Of a stretch of 64,000 nt of DNA, positions 33,712 to 43,006 are shown in pieces. Every line of letters begins with the position of its first letter. Position 1 is the first letter of the stretch. Source of the stretch: BOG-224 sp963783505 (GTDB taxonomy: Bacteria; Acidobacteriota; Terriglobia; Bryobacterales; Bryobacteraceae); contig CAWAOP010000035.1 of NCBI GenBank assembly GCA_963783505.1, positions 62,001-126,000 on the forward strand. The letters run 5' to 3'. Both the position numbers and the translations under genes were made by a program. The notes under the pieces are model-generated. The model did no database searches. It was given only the letters and a program-made list of their open reading frames with translations, and was not told the DNA's origin.

Positions 33712-36555
33712 TCACTTCGCTCCGAGCCGATTCTGCGTGTCGAGTCGCCGACGATTCGCGATTGCACGCAGGATCGCATCGAGGACCGCGTCGAGATCCT
33801 TCGCGACGTCTTCGGCGAGAAAACGCAGGACAAGATAGCCGTTCTCCTGCAGGAGTTGGTCCTTGCGCCGGTCGCGGCGGTACGCGGCAGGATCGCCGAG
33901 GTGCTGCGGACCGTCGAGTTCGATCGCTACGCGCGGCTTGTCGCATAGAAGATCGACCTCCATGCCGCTCGATCCATCGAATGGGATCGGCACCCCCGCG
34001 TTCAACCGAAAATGTCCGGCGGTGACCGCTAAGGTTTGAAGCCGACGATAGAGAAAAGCCTCGGTTGCGCTGCGAGCACGATCCACGCCCTCCGCATCCG
34101 GAGGTATCGAACCCGCCGCGTCGACGAACAGATTCGCGAGAGACGACTCAACACCGTCGCGGACGAGCCGGCGCACGCTCGCAGCATAATCGCGCTTCCA
34201 AACTGGGTCGACAGGCAGCGGAACATCGAGAGGCCATCCAGGAATCGCGCTCGCAGGCAGGATGATTTTGTAGCCGACGGCATCATAGCCGCGGCAACGC
34301 CGGTCGAACATCCGCGCCAGCATCGGAATGTCGAGATCGGCGTAATCGTACACACGAACCTCCCGCTTTGCTTCGTGGAGCCTGTGGAGCCTGCCAGCGT
34401 ATTGCGCCACAGTGCCGCGCCACGATACTGGCAAGGTCAGGAACAGCGTGTCGAGACGAGTATCGTCGAATCCCTCCCCGATATACTTGCCCGTGGCGAG
34501 CAGGACGCGCTCCTCGCCGTACGGAATACGCGTCAAGCGCTCCGTAACTGCCGCGGTCTCCTTCCTCCCCATTCCGCCTCGCAGCACTACCAAGTGGCGG
34601 ACGCTTCCCGCCAGTTGTGCGCCGAGCGCGTCCAAGTGGCGGTTGCGCTCCGTCAGAACGAGGGGAGAACGGGCCTCGCGGACAGCCCGGATCACGTCGT
34701 CGCAAATCAGGCGGTTGCGCTCCTCATCCTCCACCAGTTCCCTGGATAGCGAAAGGTACTCGTTTCGCAGATTGGCGTCTGGTCCACGCTTTGAACGAAA
34801 TCCCGTGGGACGGACCACCACGGTGTGCTCGAACGGCCTCATCGCCGCCTGCGCTCTCGCGTTTACACGGTATCGCACCGGGCCGCAATGCATGAAGATG
34901 ATCGGGTGATGCCCGTCCTTGCGCGCGACCGTCGCGGACAGCCCCGTGACGAACCTCGCCTTGGCGCGGCGCGCAACCTGCTCGAAACTGTGCGCCGACA
35001 GGTGGTGGCACTCGTCTACGATCAGGTGTCCGTATCCCCCGACGCAATCGTCTACGACTCCCTTACGGACGAGGCTTTGGATCAGCGCGACGTCAATCGT
35101 CCCCCGAGGTTTGCGGCGCCCGCCGCCGATTCGGCCAATGGACGCGGCCGGGATGTTCAGAAACGCCGATAATCGTTCGATCCACTGCTCGAGCAATTGC
35201 CGCCGGTGAACCAGCACCAGCGTATTCACGCCGCGCCGTGCGATCAGCCAGGCCGCAATCACGGTCTTTCCGAAAGCCGTGGTAGCGGCCAATACGCCGG
35301 TCTCGTGGCCGAGCATCGCCTCTGCCGCAGCCTGTTGATCCGCCCGCAGTTCGCCCGTGAATGCCAGGTCGAGCCGTTGGCCTGGGTTACGCTCGTCCCT
35401 TAGTGCCCACTTGATCCCGAGGCCGGTGAACAACTGTCGCACATCGTCCAGGCATCCGCGAGGAAGGCCGATGTGCTGCGGGTGTTCTTCGGCGCAGGAG
35501 ATCACTCGCGGTTTCCCGTAGGTGGGCAGACGCATTGCTTGCGCCCTGTAAAACTCCGGATTCTGAAATGCGGCGATGCGGAGAAGTCGATTTCGCAGGG
35601 CTGGAGGCAGGCCGTCTCTGGCGATATAGATCTCGTTCCCCAGCACAAGTTCCAGGTTGCGGGGCAGATCGCCTGAAATCGGCGGCTCTTTCCGGCGGCG
35701 CGATGGCGGCGCCGTCCAGGGCTCGGGCTCATCGTCCTCGGGGAGCGGGAACCGGACACCGACCACATTCCCCGTACGTTCGGCATTGCGCACGAGATCC
35801 TCCACTTGCGCACAGCCAATCTTCCCGACCGAGGAGAGAAATGCCCATTGATCGACGTGGGGATTGAAATCGCCATCGAGGAACAGGCTGTTGCCCCGCT
35901 CGCGCGGCTGCTTCTGTAAGGGCATGGCGATCAGGTTGCCGAAACCGCCCTGGGGAAGCGTGTCCTGGTTGGGGAAGAAGCGGTCGTACGAATCCAAACC
36001 GATGTCGGGCCGACGCTCCATCGTATCCGTTAGAATCAGCGAGCCGAGCTTGCGCGCCAAGGCGGCCGGGAGGGCCTCCTCGAAAAAAAGCCAGACGTGG
36101 GCGCCAGATCCCGAGCGCGAGCGTTCCAGGGCGCACGGCAGATTCAGGCCGCGACAAGTTTCGACAAAAACGGCAGTATCTTCGCGCCAGGCATCCTTGT
36201 CGAAATCGGCGGCCAGGAAGAAACACGTCTCGTCCAAGAGCATCGGGTAGACGCCGCCGACGAAGGGTTCTCCGGCATGATTGCGGCCCGAAAGGTGCCA
36301 CCGGATCATGTCATCGGTAACGGCGAGGAACCGGCGGTGCGGGCAATCCGCACACTTGATCCGCGGTTTTTCGCAGATTCCGGGGACCCACTCGTTCCCG
36401 CACGCAGGGGCGTATCCAGACTTCCCTGTTCGGCCGCTTTCGAAGCGGCGCGGATAGACGTCGTCGCGGCCCCGGAAGAGCGAGCGAAACAGCGCGATCT
36501 TGGCATCCGGTGAGGAGTGGGAGTTGACAGGTTCCATCCAGCGTATGCCCATCAT
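33712..36555 (-). CDS. Primase-helicase-nuclease fusion (TOTE-type AEP, DEAD/DEAH helicase, DUF559 endonuclease)
   Basis: This 947-residue protein has three parts. The N-terminal third is an archaeo-eukaryotic primase-like domain as in TOTE conflict systems: a Cys knuckle C61-x6-C-x2-C, the metal motif DFDKD (117-121), SGSGAHVWLF (148-157) and RFFPNQD (192-198). The middle is a superfamily 2 helicase: motif I TTAFGKT (425-431), DECH box (514-517), SAT (540-542) and QYAGRLHRLH (718-727). The C-terminus is a DUF559/Vsr-like nuclease: MEVDL (865-869), AIELDG (877-882) and RRKDQLL. The start is ATG 36555 or 36537; no clear ribosome site. The architecture suggests defence against invading nucleic acid, encoded as a single gene beside toxin-antitoxin modules and recombinases. 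The activity is inferred. Confidence 0.88.
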   Translation of the reverse strand: MMGIRWMEPVNSHSSPDAKIALFRSLFRGRDDVYPRRFESGRTGKSGYAPACGNEWVPGICEKPRIKCADCPHRRFLAVTDDMIRWHLSGRNHAGEPFVGGVYPMLLDETCFFLAADFDKDAWREDTAVFVETCRGLNLPCALERSRSGSGAHVWLFFEEALPAALARKLGSLILTDTMERRPDIGLDSYDRFFPNQDTLPQGGFGNLIAMPLQKQPRERGNSLFLDGDFNPHVDQWAFLSSVGKIGCAQVEDLVRNAERTGNVVGVRFPLPEDDEPEPWTAPPSRRRKEPPISGDLPRNLELVLGNEIYIARDGLPPALRNRLLRIAAFQNPEFYRAQAMRLPTYGKPRVISCAEEHPQHIGLPRGCLDDVRQLFTGLGIKWALRDERNPGQRLDLAFTGELRADQQAAAEAMLGHETGVLAATTAFGKTVIAAWLIARRGVNTLVLVHRRQLLEQWIERLSAFLNIPAASIGRIGGGRRKPRGTIDVALIQSLVRKGVVDDCVGGYGHLIVDECHHLSAHSFEQVARRAKARFVTGLSATVARKDGHHPIIFMHCGPVRYRVNARAQAAMRPFEHTVVVRPTGFRSKRGPDANLRNEYLSLSRELVEDEERNRLICDDVIRAVREARSPLVLTERNRHLDALGAQLAGSVRHLVVLRGGMGRKETAAVTERLTRIPYGEERVLLATGKYIGEGFDDTRLDTLFLTLPVSWRGTVAQYAGRLHRLHEAKREVRVYDYADLDIPMLARMFDRRCRGYDAVGYKIILPASAIPGWPLDVPLPVDPVWKRDYAASVRRLVRDGVESSLANLFVDAAGSIPPDAEGVDRARSATEAFLYRRLQTLAVTAGHFRLNAGVPIPFDGSSGMEVDLLCDKPRVAIELDGPQHLGDPAAYRRDRRKDQLLQENGYLVLRFLAEDVAKDLDAVLDAILRAIANRRRLDTQNRLGAK

Positions 36556-36712
36556 AGCGTCGAGAGCCGGATATAGATTTGCTTCAAGCCCTACCGGCGC
36601 TATTCGTCAGCTTTAAGTTGACGGGCCTGTAGGAGCCGCGGAAGGCGGCTCAGGCAATCGATGCATTAGCGAAATCCGAATGCGTTTTTGGCCAGGCACG
36701 GAAGCAGCCGAA

Positions 36713-37020
36713 AATGTTCCGGGCGGCCTGTACGCCAGCGTTTCCACGAACGATCGGCAAACTCTGGCGATGCAAAACCGGGCAATGCGGAAGTACGCTG
36801 CGCGACGCGGCTGGACGAGTGCTTTGTAAGTTCGCGAGGTGATTTCCGGTGCGGTGCGGCGGGAAGCCCGCGAGAGACTCCTTGAGGCGGCCCGCAACCG
36901 CGGCCGTCCACGCCACCGAGATCCGGAAACTGATTCGCGTCGGCGCCGGCAAATCCGAAATCGCCAGACGGTGGAAGACCGGTCGCACCTCGTTTCGGCG
37001 GCTGCTGGTAGCTAGTTCCT
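36713..37020 (+). pseudogene. Serine resolvase with its middle deleted
   Basis: The first frame reads LYASVSTNDRQTLAMQNRAM and then KYAARRGW, the N-terminal catalytic segment of a small serine resolvase. It then has a TAA where Gln is expected (near 36826) and continues VREVISGAVRREARERLLEAAR. At about 36890 the sequence switches frame to RPATAAVHATEIRKLI and KSEIARRWKTGRTSFRRLL, the C-terminal helix-turn-helix of the same family. Roughly 80-90 central residues are gone. The remnant is flanked by the primase-helicase gene and the beta-galactosidase gene. Confidence 0.78.
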
Positions 37021-37172
37021 TTCAGAAAAAGGGTCTCCTGAAACCTCGCGAAAGCCCAACCTGCGGACGACGTTGCGCTCACCAATTGTCGCGAACCGCG
37101 GAGGCTTGCCCGCGGCGCCTTTCCAAAGCGACCGTGAGCGCCGGCTCGGCAAAGACGGGCTTTTGCGGCAGC

Positions 37173-40100
37173 TTACTTGCGCGCGCGGCGCGGTCCGCTG
37201 CCGCCGATCGGTTCCATGCGGAACTTGTAGCGGTATTCGGTGTTTGCCTGCAGCAGGAACTGCGCGAGGGGCTTGGCGCCCCAGCCGTCGTCGCCGCCTA
37301 CGCCCATCTGGCGGAAGTCGATGTTTACTGTGATGTCGTCCGCCATGCGGATCTCGGAAGGATGCCGGTGGGCCGCGGCGCCGGCTACCGGCGCCTGATC
37401 CAACTCCGCCATGCGGAATGGCCAGGCGCTGAAGTAAAACGTCGGCGCGCCCGAGATATTCCAACCCAGTCCGGCCGAATTGGTAAACGTGACCCAGCGC
37501 GTATCGGTGCGATTGCCAGTCTCCTGGGGCTTCACATAGGGGAACCACAGATCCGCCACGAGGGCCTTGTAGCGGCCAACGTCCGCCGCGGTATTCCGGT
37601 CCCAGTAGTTCTCCATGGGGCCACGGCCGAACCATGTGGCGGTCCGGAACTCGCCGGGAATGCGGAACTGCGTTCCCACCCTGGGTATGTCGGGCAGGCT
37701 GCCGCGCGGCGCAGTCAAGCTTTCGATTTCGATGGAACCGTCGCCGGCCACCGTGTAGACGTACTGCTGAGTGGATTCGCCGGCCGGCAACTGGAAGTTC
37801 GCGGTGATCCGCACCGCGCCGCCGGCAGTCTCGGCTTTCATGCCGGCGGTTACGCGCGCGGGCCCTGCATCGTGCCAAACGCCCATTTGCTTCGCCATTC
37901 CGAAGCCGCGGTCGTCAGTGGTTTCACTGCGCCAATAATTGGGCGCGGTGGGGCCGGAAAGCAACTGCTGTCCGTTCCACATGTAGGATTCCAGGCTGCC
38001 CGATTTCTTACCGAAGGTCGCGGAAAACCGGTCCGTGGAGACTACGAATGCGGTGGCGGATTCCACCAGGCGCGGCGCTGGCGCGATCGAGAGCCGCGGC
38101 GGAGCCGGAGGAACCGGATAGGGCATGGGAAACTGCTCCGTGGCGATGACGTAGCCCGCCGGCGCCCACAGCGTCTCGCGCCGTAGCGCGAAAGCGATGT
38201 TCAGGAAGTATTCGGCGCCAGGCTTGAGTCTCGGACGCTTCACTGCCAGGGCGATTTCCTGCGCCGCGCCGGCGGCAGTGGCGACCAGTGGAAACTCGCC
38301 CCGTTCGATGGCCGTTCCGTTTTCCTCCAGAGCCCAGCTTCCCCGAACGAAGGATAGATCGCGGAACACGTGCTTGTTGCGGATTCGGATCTTCCCCGCC
38401 GCCAAATCAACCGGCTCCACGGCTATGTTCTGGTACACCTTCTTCACCTCCGCCAGCGCGGGGTGCGGCGTTCGGTCGGCGGAGACGATGCCGTTGGCGC
38501 ACTGATCGTCGTCGTTGGGCTTGTCGCCGTAGTCGCCGCCGTAGGCGAAGTACTCTTTCCCCGCGGCGTCCTTGCGGCGAAGCGCCTTATCCTGCCAATC
38601 CCAGATGAACCCGCCGTGGAGGAAAGACTGCGATTCGAAGATATCCCAATACTGGCGCATGTCGCCGGTGGCGTTGCCCCGCGAATAGGCGTACTCGATC
38701 AGGTACATGGGCCGGCCCCGTCCCAGACGCTCATGCGTGGCGACCAGTTGCGCGGCGGGCGTGTACATTGGCGTCAGCGCATCGCCGTGGACGCTGTTTC
38801 CCGCCTCGTAGTTTACGATCAACTCGGGGTAACGCGTTTTCACCCATTCCTTGGCCGCTTCCAAGTTGCGGCCGATACCGGCCTCGTTGCCCATGGAAAA
38901 AGCAAAGACCGAGGGATGATTCTTGTCCCTCTCCACCGCGCGGCTGACGCGATCCACGTGCATCGCGCGGTAATCTTCGCCATCCGAAACCAGAGTGCGA
39001 TTGTTGGCGCCGTATCCGTGAGACTCGATGTTGGCTTCATCGAGGACGTAGATTCCGTACCGGTCGCACAGGGCATACCATTCCGGAGCGTTGGGATAGT
39101 GGCTGGTCCGAACCGCATTGATGTTGTTCCGCTTCATCAGGCGGATATCCTGGAGCATACGTTCGCGAGTCATGACCATGCCGAGGTCGGGATCGAACTC
39201 GTGGCGGTCCACGCCTTTGAGATACAGCTTGCGCCCGTTGAACAGGATTTGATCGCCCCGGATTTCCGACTGCCTGAAGCCGACATCCCACGGAATGCTC
39301 TCGATGGTGAGGCCAGCGGCGTCCTTGAGGGTTAGGATCAAGCGGTAAAGGTTAGGTTCGTCGGCCGACCATCTGGCCGGGCTGGGCACGAACTGGCTCA
39401 AGTCCACGGAGGCATCGCCGTTCGCCGGAGCCTCCACGCGCGCAGTCAGCGGCGCCGCGAGAGCCGGCCGGCGCCCGGCATCGAACAGTCTTGCCTCGAC
39501 CATGGCAGCCCGGGGACCGGCGCCGTCGTTGCGCACGGTGACGTGAAGCTTCAAAGTGGCGTTTTTATACTGGGCGTCCAGCGGGGTCGAGACGTGGAAA
39601 TCGCGGATCTGAACGGTGGCCCGCGATTCGAGCGTTACGCCGCGGTAGATGCCGCTCAGGCGCCAGGTGTCCTGGTCTTCCAGGTAACTCCCGACGCTGT
39701 AGCGGTATGCCTCCACCGCGATGGTGTTCTTGCCCGGCTTCACGAAGCGGGTGATGTTGAACCCGGCAGGGAGGCGCGAATCCTGGCTGTAGCCGGCCTG
39801 GCGGCCGTTCACCCAGACGTAGAACGCGGAGTAAACGCCATCGAACACCACAAACGTTTCGCGCGAGGCCCATGCGGAGGGCAGCGTGAATGTACGCCGG
39901 TAAGAGCCCACTGGATTCCGTTCCCGGTAAGTGGTCCAGGTTTTGTCGTCCGGCTCGCCCATCACGCGCGGCGCGTCCCTCTTGAATGGATACGGGATGT
40001 TGGAATAAATGGGCGTGCCGTAGCCCTTCAATTCCCAGTTGGAGGGGACCTCGATCTCTTTCCATGCCGAGACGTCGAAGGCCGGATCGTAGAACTCAAC

Positions 40101-40373
40101 CGGACGACCGGAAGGTTCGCTCACCCAATGGAACTTCCACGCGCCGTTGAGCGACATGGTGAATGCCGAAGAGGGAAGGCTGGCGTCCGCCGCGGCGGCG
40201 TCCGCTTCGCGGGGATACGGGGTAAAGGTCGCGTGCGCTGGCTCTTTATCGACGCCCAGCGTATGCGGGTCCTGGATCTCGGGCGGGGTGGCCGCCGGCT
40301 GCTGCGCGACGATCAAGGCGCCTGCCACAAACAGCGGAAGGATAGCGATAAAACGCCGGATGCGACGTATCAT
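37173..40373 (-). CDS. GH2 beta-galactosidase (LacZ type), secreted
   Basis: The ATG at 40373 gives 1066 residues beginning with an export signal (ILPLFVAGALIVAQQ). The LacZ layout is complete: an N-terminal jelly-roll (YGTPIYSNIPYPF), Ig-like linker domains, a TIM barrel with the acid/base Glu in SMGNEAGIGRN (about 494) and nucleophile Glu in LIEYAYSRGNATGD (about 559), and the C-terminal beta-gal small-chain domain (WFGRGPMENYWDRN). It hydrolyses terminal beta-galactosides; export suggests use of plant or microbial oligosaccharides in the periplasm. No transporter or regulator adjoins it. Confidence 0.93.
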   Translation of the reverse strand: MIRRIRRFIAILPLFVAGALIVAQQPAATPPEIQDPHTLGVDKEPAHATFTPYPREADAAAADASLPSSAFTMSLNGAWKFHWVSEPSGRPVEFYDPAFDVSAWKEIEVPSNWELKGYGTPIYSNIPYPFKRDAPRVMGEPDDKTWTTYRERNPVGSYRRTFTLPSAWASRETFVVFDGVYSAFYVWVNGRQAGYSQDSRLPAGFNITRFVKPGKNTIAVEAYRYSVGSYLEDQDTWRLSGIYRGVTLESRATVQIRDFHVSTPLDAQYKNATLKLHVTVRNDGAGPRAAMVEARLFDAGRRPALAAPLTARVEAPANGDASVDLSQFVPSPARWSADEPNLYRLILTLKDAAGLTIESIPWDVGFRQSEIRGDQILFNGRKLYLKGVDRHEFDPDLGMVMTRERMLQDIRLMKRNNINAVRTSHYPNAPEWYALCDRYGIYVLDEANIESHGYGANNRTLVSDGEDYRAMHVDRVSRAVERDKNHPSVFAFSMGNEAGIGRNLEAAKEWVKTRYPELIVNYEAGNSVHGDALTPMYTPAAQLVATHERLGRGRPMYLIEYAYSRGNATGDMRQYWDIFESQSFLHGGFIWDWQDKALRRKDAAGKEYFAYGGDYGDKPNDDDQCANGIVSADRTPHPALAEVKKVYQNIAVEPVDLAAGKIRIRNKHVFRDLSFVRGSWALEENGTAIERGEFPLVATAAGAAQEIALAVKRPRLKPGAEYFLNIAFALRRETLWAPAGYVIATEQFPMPYPVPPAPPRLSIAPAPRLVESATAFVVSTDRFSATFGKKSGSLESYMWNGQQLLSGPTAPNYWRSETTDDRGFGMAKQMGVWHDAGPARVTAGMKAETAGGAVRITANFQLPAGESTQQYVYTVAGDGSIEIESLTAPRGSLPDIPRVGTQFRIPGEFRTATWFGRGPMENYWDRNTAADVGRYKALVADLWFPYVKPQETGNRTDTRWVTFTNSAGLGWNISGAPTFYFSAWPFRMAELDQAPVAGAAAHRHPSEIRMADDITVNIDFRQMGVGGDDGWGAKPLAQFLLQANTEYRYKFRMEPIGGSGPRRARK

Positions 40374-40550
40374 TTCGGAAACAGAGTAGCACGGAGAATC
40401 TCGCAGCCGAATGCCGGACGGAGCGGTAGCGATCGCGGGAGGCTGCCAATTCCGCCGGGCCGCCCCTCGCCGCAAAGGCGCCAGCTACCCGTCTTCCGAA
40501 GATCTGGCTCGATGGCCGGCGCCGCAAGCATAGACGCTTGCGCGACGGCG

Positions 40551-41115
40551 CTATTCTCCCCAGCGGAATGGCGATGCCGGCAGCCCGTCCTTGTTGTATA
40601 GGTTGCAGTCGGGCGTGTCGGCCCAGGCGTAGCGCACGTGGAGGGGCCGCGAAACGGTGGGACTCGAGAGCACGATGGCGGAGCCGTCGATGGCGGCGTC
40701 TGCCGCAACGAAGCGGTGATCGGCGCCGGCGATTTGGAATCCTCTCGGCGGGCCGCCCTTGGCCTCCAGGCCGCCCGCGGCGTGATCAAACCACAGCCGG
40801 ATGGCCGCGCCTTACGTCGCGGAGCGTAATGGTGTGGGCGCCCTGGACGGTGAGTTCAAAGGGACCGCCCGCTTGCGAGGGCGACAGGTACACGGACCAC
40901 AGGCCGATATCGTCGGCCACCGCGGACCGGGTTTCGCCGCGGAACGCCACCTAGACAGCTTCGGAGGGAGCGGCTTTACCCCACACGTGGATCGGAAGCC
41001 CGCGCTGCAACACCGCGTGGTCGGAAAGCAGGGCAGGAAGAGTCACGTCCGCGAAGGCGGCGAGAGGCAGAAGGGACAGCGCCGCCAGCCGGGCGCTCCG
41101 TTTGACGATGGACAT
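40551..41115 (-). pseudogene. Sialate O-acetylesterase, internal deletion remnant
   Basis: From the ATG at 41115 the frame reads a signal peptide, then ADVTLPALLSDHAVLQRGLP and HVWGKAAPSEAV, an in-frame TAG, and VAFRGETRSAVADDIGLWSV, the N-terminal domain of sialate O-acetylesterases. At about 40808 it jumps, with a frame change, to FDHAAGGLEAKGGPPRGF, HRFVAADAAIDG and VRYAWADTPDCNLYNKDGLP, the family's C-terminal end, stopping at 40551. The SGNH catalytic centre (around 300 residues) is absent, so the gene cannot work. Confidence 0.8.
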
Positions 41116-41302
41116 GGTTTCGATTTTACGTCACCGCGCCTGTCTTAGAACGAAGATGAAGCGCCCAAGCAAGAATGACGGCCGACGAAGGCGGCCGGAA
41201 GCTCCTGCCGATCGGCGCTTCGGTGAGCCACGGTAGACCCTGGAGACGAGGGACGCGTGAAGATTCGGCGATGGCGCGCACGAAGTGCTAGAATTTCCCG
41301 TG

Positions 41303-42586
41303 ATGACACGGCTGGCATTGGGGGCCGCGGGCTTGGCGGCATGTCTCACCGCGGCGGCGCAGCGGCCCGCGACGACCAATTACGACGAAGCCAAGGTGCG
41401 CCAGTACACGCTGCCCGACCTGCTGACCACACGCAACGGTGAGCGGGTTCGCGACGCGAAAATGTGGACGGAGCGGCGGAGGCCGGAGATCCTCGAGATC
41501 TACCGCTCCGAAGTTTTCGGGCGCAGCCCCGCCGCGCCCGCGAAGATTGACTTCGAAGTCACTTCGGTGGACAAGGCGGCCCTGGGCGGGAAGGCGGTGC
41601 GAAAGCAGGTGACGGTGTGGTTCGCCGGCCGAAACGGGGAGCCGAAGATGAACCTGCTCCTCTACCTGCCGGCGGGTGCGAAGAAACCGTCACCAATGTT
41701 CCTGGGGCTGGGCTTCACGGGCAACGATGGGGTTAGCGCCGACACGGGAGTCAAGCTGGGCGAACAGTGGGCGGCCGATCCGGTCACCAAGAAGATGATG
41801 AAGCGCAAGGATGCGGAGAGCCAGCGTGGCGCGGCGGCGTCGCGCTGGCCGGTGGAAACGATCCTGGCCCGCGGATACGGGCTGGCGACGGCCGACTATG
41901 AAGACATCGAGCCGGATTTCGACGGCGGCATGCAATATGGCGTTCGTCCGCTGTTCTTCCCCCCGGGACAGACGCAGCCGGGGCCGGACGAATGGGGGGC
42001 CATCGGCGCCTGGGCGTGGGGCCTGAGCCGCGCGATGGATTACCTGGAGAGCGACCGCGACGTAGACGCCAAACACGTGGCCGTGATCGGGCATTCCAGG
42101 CTGGGCAAGACGGCGCTGTGGGCGGGCGCGCAGGATACCCGCTTCGCCGCGGTAATCTCCAACGAATCCGGGGAAGGCGGGGCGGCCATCAGCCGGAGGA
42201 ATTTCGGCGAGACCACGGCGGACCTGAACGCCCATTTCCCGCACTGGTTCGACGCGAACTTCAAGAAATACAGCGGCCACGAAGAGGAGATGCCGTTCGA
42301 CGCGCATTTCCTGCTGGCGCTGGCCGCTCCGCGCCCGCTGTATGTGGCGAGCGCCGTGGAAGACACGTGGTCGGACCCGCGCGGCGAGTTTCTGGCCGCG
42401 GTGGCCGCGTCGCCGGTGTGGGCGCTGTTCGGGAAGCAGGGAATCGGCACGGACCAGATGCCCGCGACTAATCGGCCCGTCGGGCACACGGTGGCGTATC
42501 ACATCCGCACGGGCAAGCACGACATCACCGCTTACGACTGGGAGCAGTACCTGAAATTCGTCGATGCGCGGTGGAAATTGAAATAG
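41303..42586 (+). CDS. CE15-type glucuronoyl esterase-like alpha/beta hydrolase
   Basis: The ATG at 41303 gives 427 residues with a signal peptide ending AAAQRP. The nucleophile elbow is GHSRLGKTALWAGAQD, the bacterial form of the CE15 G-x-S-R-x-G-K motif. The acid region EDTWSDPRGEF and the distal GHTVAYHIRTGKHDI with the catalytic His complete the triad. Family members cleave 4-O-methyl-glucuronoyl esters that link lignin to xylan. It is exported and fits the plant-polymer theme of the right half of the window. Confidence 0.88.
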   Translation: MTRLALGAAGLAACLTAAAQRPATTNYDEAKVRQYTLPDLLTTRNGERVRDAKMWTERRRPEILEIYRSEVFGRSPAAPAKIDFEVTSVDKAALGGKAVRKQVTVWFAGRNGEPKMNLLLYLPAGAKKPSPMFLGLGFTGNDGVSADTGVKLGEQWAADPVTKKMMKRKDAESQRGAAASRWPVETILARGYGLATADYEDIEPDFDGGMQYGVRPLFFPPGQTQPGPDEWGAIGAWAWGLSRAMDYLESDRDVDAKHVAVIGHSRLGKTALWAGAQDTRFAAVISNESGEGGAAISRRNFGETTADLNAHFPHWFDANFKKYSGHEEEMPFDAHFLLALAAPRPLYVASAVEDTWSDPRGEFLAAVAASPVWALFGKQGIGTDQMPATNRPVGHTVAYHIRTGKHDITAYDWEQYLKFVDARWKLK

Positions 42587-42695
42587 CGGGGTCCCGACCG
42601 CCCGGGCTTGGAATGTTTCAAGAAATCAGCGAGCGATTCTCTTTTCTTGTCCCTCTTGCGCTGCTGGCGGCGGGCTTACCGCTGCCACGCCGGGC

Positions 42696-42863
42696 CTACT
42701 GCGCCCGTTCCAACACTAGCGCGGTGCTGTCGAAATCGCCTCCGAGCCGCAGGTTCACTCCGCGGCTCATCAGGTAGGCCCCGCTGGCGGTCTGCAACTG
42801 CTCGACGAGTTTGTTGTCGATGGGCCGAATCCGGTAGGTCGCCTTTTCGTCCAGCCGATCGAT
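42696..42863 (-). pseudogene. C-terminal remnant of GH36-like alpha-galactosidase
   Basis: About 55 codons ending at 42696 read IDRLDEKATYRIRPIDNKL and then SGAYLMSRGVNLRLGGDFDS, the C-terminal beta-sandwich of GH36-type alpha-galactosidases (LDxxAxYRVR, SGAYLMxxGV). No upstream catalytic domain is present on this strand. It is a stub left by a deletion. Confidence 0.65.
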
Positions 42864-43006
42864 TTAGAACGGTACAGTGGGCGCTGGCTTCGTTTCAAGA
42901 AATAGGAATGTGCGCGGGTCTCAACTTCAGGGGAAGGTGCGTTGGACTGATCGAATCGTCTGCGTCCACCACACTTGCACCCACACGATAGCGCCCGGTT
43001 CCCGGC

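Noticed and set aside
36849..38186. 445-codon plus-strand open frame
   Set aside because: Only its first ~50 codons (resolvase C-terminus) make sense; the rest is antisense to the beta-galactosidase gene.
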